Source: Verrucomicrobiota bacterium
Lineage (GTDB): Bacteria; Verrucomicrobiota; Kiritimatiellia; CAIQIC01; Lenti-01
Length of the DNA stretch: 12,279 bases
Assembly: GCA_022709625.1 (NCBI GenBank)
Contig: JAKLIL010000017.1
Span: forward strand, 1 to 12,279
Reading direction: 5' to 3'
Of this stretch, positions 6,310 to 12,279 are shown one piece after another. The first letter of the stretch is position 1, and each line of letters opens with the position of its first letter. The notes under the pieces are model-generated. The model had not been told where the DNA came from. It worked only from the letters and a program-made list of their open reading frames with translations, and ran no database searches. The translations under genes and the position numbers were made by a program.

Positions 6310-9300
6310 GTGAGCGCGAGGATCCCAGCCAGAAATCGCCGAGGGCGGACGGTCCGCCTTTGTGTCGTGGGCCTTGGCGTGGCCCTGGCGGCCCGTTCGG
6401 GTTTGGGCGCGGACGGCGACTATCGGTCCGCAGCCAGCGGGAACTGGAACGCGGTTGGCACATGGGAAGTGGAGAGCGGCGGTTCCTGGACGGCGGCAGC
6501 GGCCACGCCCACCTCGGCCAATGGGTTGATCACGATTCGCAACGGGCATACGGTCACGGCGACGGCGAACGTGAGCGTGGACCAAACGGTCGTGGAAGCC
6601 GGCGGCCAGGTCGCCGTCAACAGCGGCATCACGCTGACGATTGCCAACGGAACGGGCACGGACATGACGGTCTCCGGCGTGTTGCGGAACTCTGGCACCG
6701 TTACGACCACCGGCACCCTGGCTTTTGGCGCGGGCGGCAAGTACGAGCATGCCCTCAACGGCGGGGCGATTCCGACGGCGACGTGGGATGCGACCTCCAC
6801 TTGCGAGGTGACCGGCGTGACCAGCACGCTGCCTACCGCAAGCAGTTTCAACCAAGCTTTCGGGCACTTCACGTGGAACTGCGCGGGTCAGACCGCCATC
6901 CTCAACCTGCTCGGCAACCTGCAGACGATCAACGGCAATTTCCAGATGCTGAGCACGGGCATGGGTTCCCTCCGGCTATCGACGGGCACCGCCGCGTTGA
7001 ACGTTGCCGGCGACGTGATTCTCGCCGCCGGCACGTTGGACATGATCAACCAAAGCACCTACACCTACTATTCGGCCATCCACGTGGGTGGAAACCTCAC
7101 GATCGGAGCGTCGGCATCGGTCACGGAAACCGGCAGCACCGGCCAGGGGCGCTTCACGTTCAACGGCAGCGGGGTGCAATACCTGACGAACAGCGGCGCG
7201 ATCGCGAACACGATTCATTTCGCGGTCAACGGCGGTTCCACGCTGTATTTGGGAACCAATCCGGTTACGGGCAGCGGCACGTTTACAAACTCCGCCGGCG
7301 CCACGCTGGGCATCGGCGACGCGGGCGGGATTGCAGCTTCCGGCGCGACCGGCAACATCCGGGTCACGGGCAATCGGTCCTACAGCGCTTCCGCCAACTA
7401 CCTCTACAATGGAACCGAGGCCCAAGCGGCGGGCAACGGGCTGACGGCGGCCAACAACCTGACCATCACCAACAGCGCCGGAGTGGCGCTGAGCAGCTGG
7501 GTGACGGTGACCAATTCGTTGGCGCTGGCGGCCGGCAACCTGTCGATCGGGGCCAACACGCTGACGCTCAACGGGGCCATCGACAAGACCGCCGGCGGAC
7601 TCGCCGGCGGGGCGTCGGCCAATATCGTCATTGGCGGCAGCGGAGCGGCCACCACCCTGCCGGCCGTGGAACTGAACAACCTGACGGTGAACCGGGCGGC
7701 CGGGATCGCCTTGGGCGGTGCGGTGTCGGCGGGGGGCACGCTCACGCTGACCAGCGGGGCGGTCACAAGCGCAAACAACCTGACGATGGGCAACGGCGCG
7801 ACCATTTCGCGGGCCACCGGCAGCCTGGATGCCGCGCCGACGTTCGGGACCTCGGTCAACGTGGCCTACGTCGCCGGGGGCGTGGCCACGGGGCCGGAGT
7901 TGCCCACGGCGACCAGCGTACTGAACAATCTGACGTTCAGCCACACCTCCGGCACGGTGACCTTGAACGCGGATACCACGGTGAACGGGAACCTCGTCAC
8001 TACGGCCGGCGGGACCCTCGATCTGAACGGCTACACCCTGACCGTCAAAGGCAGCGTGACCAACGGAGGCACCATCACGGGCGGCGGGAAGCTGTTGCTG
8101 GCCGGTTCCTCCGCCCAGACGCTGGCGGGCACGGGCGCCTACGGCAACGTGGAGCTGGACAACGCGGCCGGAGCGAGCCTGGCCGCCAACACAACAATCA
8201 ACGGAAATCTCGACGTGACGGTGGGGCAGTTTACGGTCGGGGCGTACTCGATCACGGTCACCGGCGCAACCACGGTGGACGGTACGCTTGCCATTGCCAG
8301 CGCCACGGGCACCGCCACGTTCAACGATGTGACGGTCCACGGCACGTGGAACAACACGGCCAACGAGGCGGTGACCATCAACGGCAACCTGGTCAATGCC
8401 GGCACGTTCAACGCCGGCACGGGCATCCACACCCTGGCGGGAACCAGCAAGACGATCGGCGGCACCGTGGCGATTCCCAGCCTGACGATCACCGGCACCT
8501 ACACGAACAACGACGTGCTGACGATCAATACGCGGATCGGCGGCGCGGGCGGTTTGATCCAGGCGGCCGGCGCCACGCTGAACCTCGGCGGAACCGCCAC
8601 CAACGCCACGCTGACGGCTACCGCCGCCGGCAACACGGTCAACTACTTTGGCGCGGCGCAGACCGTGAAGGCTACGGCCTATGAAAACCTCGTCCTGGGC
8701 GGCAGCGGTGTCAAGACCTTGACCAGCGTTTCCACCGTCAACGGCAACCTGACGATGGACGGCACGGCCAGCGCGACGACGGCCACCGGTCTGACCATCG
8801 GCGGCGACCTGCAGATTGGCGATGGCACCACGTTCACGGCCGCAGGTTACGCGCTGACCGTCGCCGGGGCCACGACCGTGGGCGAGGGAACAAGCGGCGT
8901 TTTGAACATTTCCAGCGCGACCGGCACCAAGATTTTCAACGGCGCCGTCGCGATCAACGCGGGCGGCACGTGGAACTCGGGCACTTCGCCCGCCACGTTC
9001 CGTGGGGGGATCGCCAACGGCGGGAGTTTCACGTCGGGCAGCGGCGCGCAAACGTTCGACACCAACAACCAGGCCCTGGCCGGGATCTTCACGATGCCGA
9101 ACGTGGCCGTCACAGGCATTGCGCTGACCAACACGGGCACTCTGACGGCGAGCACGGCGCTGACGGGCACGGGGGAACTGGTGCAGGGCGCCGGCGCCAC
9201 GCTGAACCTCGGGGCCACGGCGGCGAACCTGACGATTGCCACGCTGACGGCGACCGCCGCGGACAACACGGTGAACTACAGCGGGACGACGCAGACCATC

Positions 9301-12279
9301 AAGGCGACCGATTACCAGCATCTGACCACCAGCGGCAGCGGGACCAAGACCCTGGGCGGGGACACGGACGTGGCCGGCGACCTGACCCTGGGTTCGGGTA
9401 CCACGCTGGACGCCAGCACCGGCAACTATGCGCTGACCCTGGCGGGCGACTGGCTGAACAACGGGGCCACCTTCACGGCGCGGAGCGGAACGGTCACGCT
9501 GGACGGCACCGGTATCCAAAGCATTGGCGGCACGACGGCCGCCACGTTCAACAACCTTACCCTCGCCAATGCCGCCGGGGCGGAACTGGGCGCGAGCCAG
9601 ACGGTGAGCGGGACATTGACACTGACCAGCGGGACGTTGGCGGTGGGCGCCAACACCCTGACCTTGAACGGGCCACCCATCGCCGGTACGCCCGGCAACC
9701 TGGCGACGACCTCCGGGTCGAGCCTGGCGTTTGGCGGCAATGCGACCGGCGTGGAAGTTCCGGCCAGCGTTTTGGAACTGAACAACCTGGCCCTCGGCAA
9801 CACGAACGGACTGGCTTTGAACAGCAGTCCCGGAATCAACACGTTGACGTTCAGCGCCAACGGCAAGATCGCCACCGGCACCCACGCGCTGGCCATCACC
9901 AACACGGCGAACAGCGCGATTACCGGCGCGTCCAGCGCCCGCTACGTCGTCGGCAACCTGTCGAAGACCTTCGCCGCGGGGTCCGGTCAGTCGTTCACGT
10001 ATCCGATCGGCGACGCGGACGCCTATCGGCCTGTGGTCTTGGCCTCCATGAACGTGGGTACGGCGGGATCCCTGGTTGTTGGCGGAGCCGGGGGCGACCA
10101 TGCCGAACTCGCCGCGGCGGGCATCGACGCCAGCCGGAGCGTGAACCGCGTCTGGTCGCTTGTGCCCGTGGACGGATTGGCGCTGACCTACAACGCCACG
10201 TTCAACTATCTGGCCGGAGACGTCGACGGGGGCGTCGCCGCGGCGCAATTCGTCGTGCGGCGCTACACCTCCCCCGACACGTGGGCTGCGACCACCATCA
10301 GCGGCACGCCGACCACGACGGCCACGACGATTGCCGGCGAAACCGGGTTCGGCGACTTTGCGATCGGCAACCAGGCGGGCCGGACGGTGACCTTCACGAC
10401 CCAGCCGGCGGACGCCACGGCCGGTGCCATCATCTCCCCGGCCGTGCAGGTCACGGTTACCGATACCCTCGGAGTCGGTGTGCCGAGCGCTTCGGTGACC
10501 GTGGCCTTGACCTCGGGCAGTGGCACCTTGAGTGGAACCCTGACCCAGACGGCCAACGCCAGCGGCGTTGCCACGTTCAACAACCTGAGCATCAACCTGA
10601 CGGGCGACAAGCAGTTGACGGCCACGAGCGGCGGCCAGTCCGGTTGCAGCAGTCTTTTCCATGTCAATCCGGCGGCGGCGAACAAGCTGGTGATCGCGCA
10701 GCAGCCGTCGGCGACGGCGACCGCCGGCGTGGTCTTTGCGCAACAGCCGGTGATCCGCATTGAGGATGTTTACGGAAACCTGCGAACCAATGACACGCTG
10801 GTGATCAACGCCGCGCGGTTGGGTGGCGCGGGCACCCTGCTCGGCACCACCAACCTCGCGGCGGTGGGCGGTATCGCCACCTTTACCGACTTGGCGCATC
10901 CGCTGGTGTCGGACATCACCATCCGGTTCACCAACGGCACGTTTGCGGTCACTTCGACGACCGTATCGGTCAGCGCCGGGCCGTTTGCCAAATTGCAGAT
11001 TTTAATGCCGGGCGAGACCGCGGCGCCGGGGACGGCCACCGGCAAGACGGGGGCCCCGAGCGTGCGAACGGCGGGCCTGGTTTACACGGCGACGGTTTAT
11101 GCGGTGGACGCCTGCTGGAATCTTATCAACACGGTGACGGATACCGTCGGGCTCACCTGCACGGATCCCAACACGCAACTGCCGGCCGAGGCAGCATTGG
11201 CCGCGGGGGTGAAGACGTTCCTGGTGACGAACAAGACGGCGGGAACCTGGACGCTGACGGCGACGGATCTCACCGACGGCGGCAAGGCGGCCAACGTCAG
11301 TTCCGCGTTCACGGTCTATCCGGGCGCGGCCACCCAGCTGCAGGTGCTGCTGCCGGGCGAGACGGCGGCGCCGGGGACGCCGACGGGCAAGGCCGGGGCG
11401 CCCGACGAGCAAACGGCCGGCGTGGCGTGGACGGCGACGGTCAACGCCGTGGACGCCTTCTGGAACGTGGCCTACAGCGCGCACGTGGTGTCCAACGACA
11501 CGACCGATGCCAACGACGTGCGGCCCGCCAACGCGTCCTTGGTGGCGGGTACCAAGGCGTTTGTCTTCACCAACAACACGGCGGGGACGTGGACCCTGAC
11601 GGCGACCGACCGGACCACGCCGTATCTGACCGCGTACACCAGTGCGGAATTCGTGGTCCGCCCCGGCCCCTTCGTGAAAATGCAGTTGTTGGTGCCGGGG
11701 GAGACGGCGGCGCCAGGGACAACGACGGGCAAGACGGGGACGCCGGCGGCGCAGACGGCCGGCACGCCGCTGAACGTGACGGTCAATGCGGTGGACGCGA
11801 ACTGGAACGTGGTGTCGGCCGTGGCGGACATGGCGGGGATCGCGAGCACCGATGCGAACGCGGCGCTGCCGGCGAATGCGGCGCTGAGCGGGGGAACGCA
11901 GACCTTCCAGGTGACCTTCAAGACGGCGGGAAGCTGGACGCTGACGGCCAGCGACGTTGCCGACGGCGGCAAGACGGCGAACACCAGCCCGAATATCGCG
12001 GTCGGCGCGGGGGCGCTGGCGAAGCTGCAGACGCTGCTGCCGGGGGAGACGGCGGCGCCGGGGACGCCGACGGGCAAAACGGGGACGCCCAACAACCAGA
12101 CCGCCGGCGCGTCCTTCAGCGTGGTGATCCGGGCGGTGGACGACAACTGGAACCTGGTGAGCACGACCCATACGGTGGGTTTGACCTCGAGCGATGGCGC
12201 GGCGGCGCTGCCGGCCAACGGGGCGTTGTCGGCCGGCAGCCGGACGGTGGCGATGACGAACCGGACGGCGGGGATCCAA
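6310..12279 (+). CDS. Giant secreted beta-strand-repeat surface protein (3' end outside window)
   Basis: One open frame of exactly 1,990 codons runs from GTG 6310 to the window edge. Residues 1-34 look like a signal peptide: Arg-rich start, hydrophobic VRLCVVGLGVALAA, possible cleavage after GLGA. Next is an N-terminal module (YRSAASGNWNAVGTWE, then ITIRNGHTV), then about 1,150 residues of Gly/Thr/Ala/Asn-rich beta-strand repeats (NLTIGANTLTLNG style) that suggest a beta-helix. Residues about 1211-1355 contain RYVVGNLSKTFAAGSGQSF and FTYPIGDADAYRPVVL, a module seen in large surface proteins. Two Ig-like domains (about 1358-1453, 1458-1557) precede 115-residue tandem repeats from 1562. The role is probably extracellular: adhesion, matrix or surface layer. 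Anchor or export signals (PEP-CTERM, autotransporter barrel, type 9 tag) would lie beyond the window. An in-frame TAG at 6268 and no in-frame ATG make GTG 6310 the best start. Confidence 0.88.
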   Translation, partial: MSARIPARNRRGRTVRLCVVGLGVALAARSGLGADGDYRSAASGNWNAVGTWEVESGGSWTAAAATPTSANGLITIRNGHTVTATANVSVDQTVVEAGGQVAVNSGITLTIANGTGTDMTVSGVLRNSGTVTTTGTLAFGAGGKYEHALNGGAIPTATWDATSTCEVTGVTSTLPTASSFNQAFGHFTWNCAGQTAILNLLGNLQTINGNFQMLSTGMGSLRLSTGTAALNVAGDVILAAGTLDMINQSTYTYYSAIHVGGNLTIGASASVTETGSTGQGRFTFNGSGVQYLTNSGAIANTIHFAVNGGSTLYLGTNPVTGSGTFTNSAGATLGIGDAGGIAASGATGNIRVTGNRSYSASANYLYNGTEAQAAGNGLTAANNLTITNSAGVALSSWVTVTNSLALAAGNLSIGANTLTLNGAIDKTAGGLAGGASANIVIGGSGAATTLPAVELNNLTVNRAAGIALGGAVSAGGTLTLTSGAVTSANNLTMGNGATISRATGSLDAAPTFGTSVNVAYVAGGVATGPELPTATSVLNNLTFSHTSGTVTLNADTTVNGNLVTTAGGTLDLNGYTLTVKGSVTNGGTITGGGKLLLAGSSAQTLAGTGAYGNVELDNAAGASLAANTTINGNLDVTVGQFTVGAYSITVTGATTVDGTLAIASATGTATFNDVTVHGTWNNTANEAVTINGNLVNAGTFNAGTGIHTLAGTSKTIGGTVAIPSLTITGTYTNNDVLTINTRIGGAGGLIQAAGATLNLGGTATNATLTATAAGNTVNYFGAAQTVKATAYENLVLGGSGVKTLTSVSTVNGNLTMDGTASATTATGLTIGGDLQIGDGTTFTAAGYALTVAGATTVGEGTSGVLNISSATGTKIFNGAVAINAGGTWNSGTSPATFRGGIANGGSFTSGSGAQTFDTNNQALAGIFTMPNVAVTGIALTNTGTLTASTALTGTGELVQGAGATLNLGATAANLTIATLTATAADNTVNYSGTTQTIKATDYQHLTTSGSGTKTLGGDTDVAGDLTLGSGTTLDASTGNYALTLAGDWLNNGATFTARSGTVTLDGTGIQSIGGTTAATFNNLTLANAAGAELGASQTVSGTLTLTSGTLAVGANTLTLNGPPIAGTPGNLATTSGSSLAFGGNATGVEVPASVLELNNLALGNTNGLALNSSPGINTLTFSANGKIATGTHALAITNTANSAITGASSARYVVGNLSKTFAAGSGQSFTYPIGDADAYRPVVLASMNVGTAGSLVVGGAGGDHAELAAAGIDASRSVNRVWSLVPVDGLALTYNATFNYLAGDVDGGVAAAQFVVRRYTSPDTWAATTISGTPTTTATTIAGETGFGDFAIGNQAGRTVTFTTQPADATAGAIISPAVQVTVTDTLGVGVPSASVTVALTSGSGTLSGTLTQTANASGVATFNNLSINLTGDKQLTATSGGQSGCSSLFHVNPAAANKLVIAQQPSATATAGVVFAQQPVIRIEDVYGNLRTNDTLVINAARLGGAGTLLGTTNLAAVGGIATFTDLAHPLVSDITIRFTNGTFAVTSTTVSVSAGPFAKLQILMPGETAAPGTATGKTGAPSVRTAGLVYTATVYAVDACWNLINTVTDTVGLTCTDPNTQLPAEAALAAGVKTFLVTNKTAGTWTLTATDLTDGGKAANVSSAFTVYPGAATQLQVLLPGETAAPGTPTGKAGAPDEQTAGVAWTATVNAVDAFWNVAYSAHVVSNDTTDANDVRPANASLVAGTKAFVFTNNTAGTWTLTATDRTTPYLTAYTSAEFVVRPGPFVKMQLLVPGETAAPGTTTGKTGTPAAQTAGTPLNVTVNAVDANWNVVSAVADMAGIASTDANAALPANAALSGGTQTFQVTFKTAGSWTLTASDVADGGKTANTSPNIAVGAGALAKLQTLLPGETAAPGTPTGKTGTPNNQTAGASFSVVIRAVDDNWNLVSTTHTVGLTSSDGAAALPANGALSAGSRTVAMTNRTAGIQ
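8554..9354 (+). repeat. Internal duplication in the beta-strand passenger
   Basis: Two related segments, 8554-8721 (56 codons) and 9178-9354 (59 codons), share the pattern GAGATLNLG, then ATLTATAA.NTVNY, then QT.KAT.Y and SG.KTL. DNA identity is high in the first third. They lie within the giant gene about 624 bp apart and point to growth of the passenger by segmental duplication. Confidence 0.6.
10993..12279 (+). repeat. Tandem 115-residue repeat array (3.7+ copies) in the giant protein
   Basis: Copies begin at 10993, 11338, 11680 and 12025, with periods of 345, 342 and 345 bp; the fourth is cut by the window edge. Each copy opens with L/M-Q-x-L-x-PGETAAPG, then TGK.G.P, TAG, a VNAVDA.WN strand, an ALPA.AAL loop, and TAGTWTLTATD near its end. 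The PGETAAPGT..TGK block is the best conserved in DNA. The fold is probably an Ig-like beta-sandwich. Confidence 0.85.

Noticed and set aside
6282..8684. 800-codon plus-strand ORF starting at ATG 6282 with a good Shine-Dalgarno
   Set aside because: The product is Arg/His/Gln/Gly-rich low complexity and overlaps the domain-bearing frame that begins at 6310.
8970..10763. 597-codon plus-strand ORF
   Set aside because: It is an out-of-frame shadow of the giant gene with biased Arg/Gly/His composition and no domain.
6976..10899. 1,307-codon ORF on the minus strand
   Set aside because: It is opposite the giant surface gene, Arg/Gly/Val-rich with no recognisable domain. Long antisense frames are expected opposite GC-rich repetitive coding DNA, and the plus frame has a signal peptide and coherent domains.

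Overview
This GC-rich bacterial window carries an incomplete gene at each end. I think it comes from the PVC group (Verrucomicrobiota/Kiritimatiellota-like). That placement is an inference from three things: a giant secreted beta-strand-repeat protein with an N-terminal 'GNW..TWE' region, an initiator tRNA with a U1:A72 pair, and short 'GAATTCAGGAGTCA' intergenic repeats. No rRNA or marker gene here can confirm it.

Layout. Bases 1-890 (minus, 3' end cut off) encode a sugar-phosphate nucleotidyltransferase that runs into the first residues of an aminoglycoside-phosphotransferase-like kinase, so it is probably an AmgK/MurU-type fusion. Behind it lie an intrinsic terminator, an initiator tRNA-Met(CAU) at 993-1067 and that tRNA's promoter. 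Next on the minus strand come a complete DNA cytosine-5 methyltransferase (1192-2319) with no visible restriction partner and, across a strong palindromic terminator, gdhA (2452-3789), an NADP-type glutamate dehydrogenase.

gdhA is divergent from a plus-strand gene at 4112-5131 encoding an NrpR-family repressor: a winged helix plus one NrpR effector domain. NrpR is known mainly as the 2-oxoglutarate-sensing nitrogen repressor of methanogenic archaea. The shared intergenic region holds a perfect 16-bp palindrome (ACGGCAATATTGCCGT), and an 8-base half-site copy lies 42 bp away. This looks like a small nitrogen-control module in which NrpR represses ammonia assimilation through gdhA. Related short repeats flank nrpR in opposite orientation.

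A UPF0316/DUF2179 membrane protein (5318-5869, minus) follows. After about 440 bp without a convincing gene, a very large plus-strand gene opens at 6310 and leaves the window at 12279. Its 1,990 visible residues comprise a signal peptide, a long beta-strand-repeat passenger, a cell-surface module, two Ig-like domains and at least 3.7 copies of a 115-residue tandem repeat. Its start is not the obvious ATG at 6282 but a GTG in another frame. Many long opposite-strand and out-of-frame ORFs over it are shadows of its GC-rich codons.
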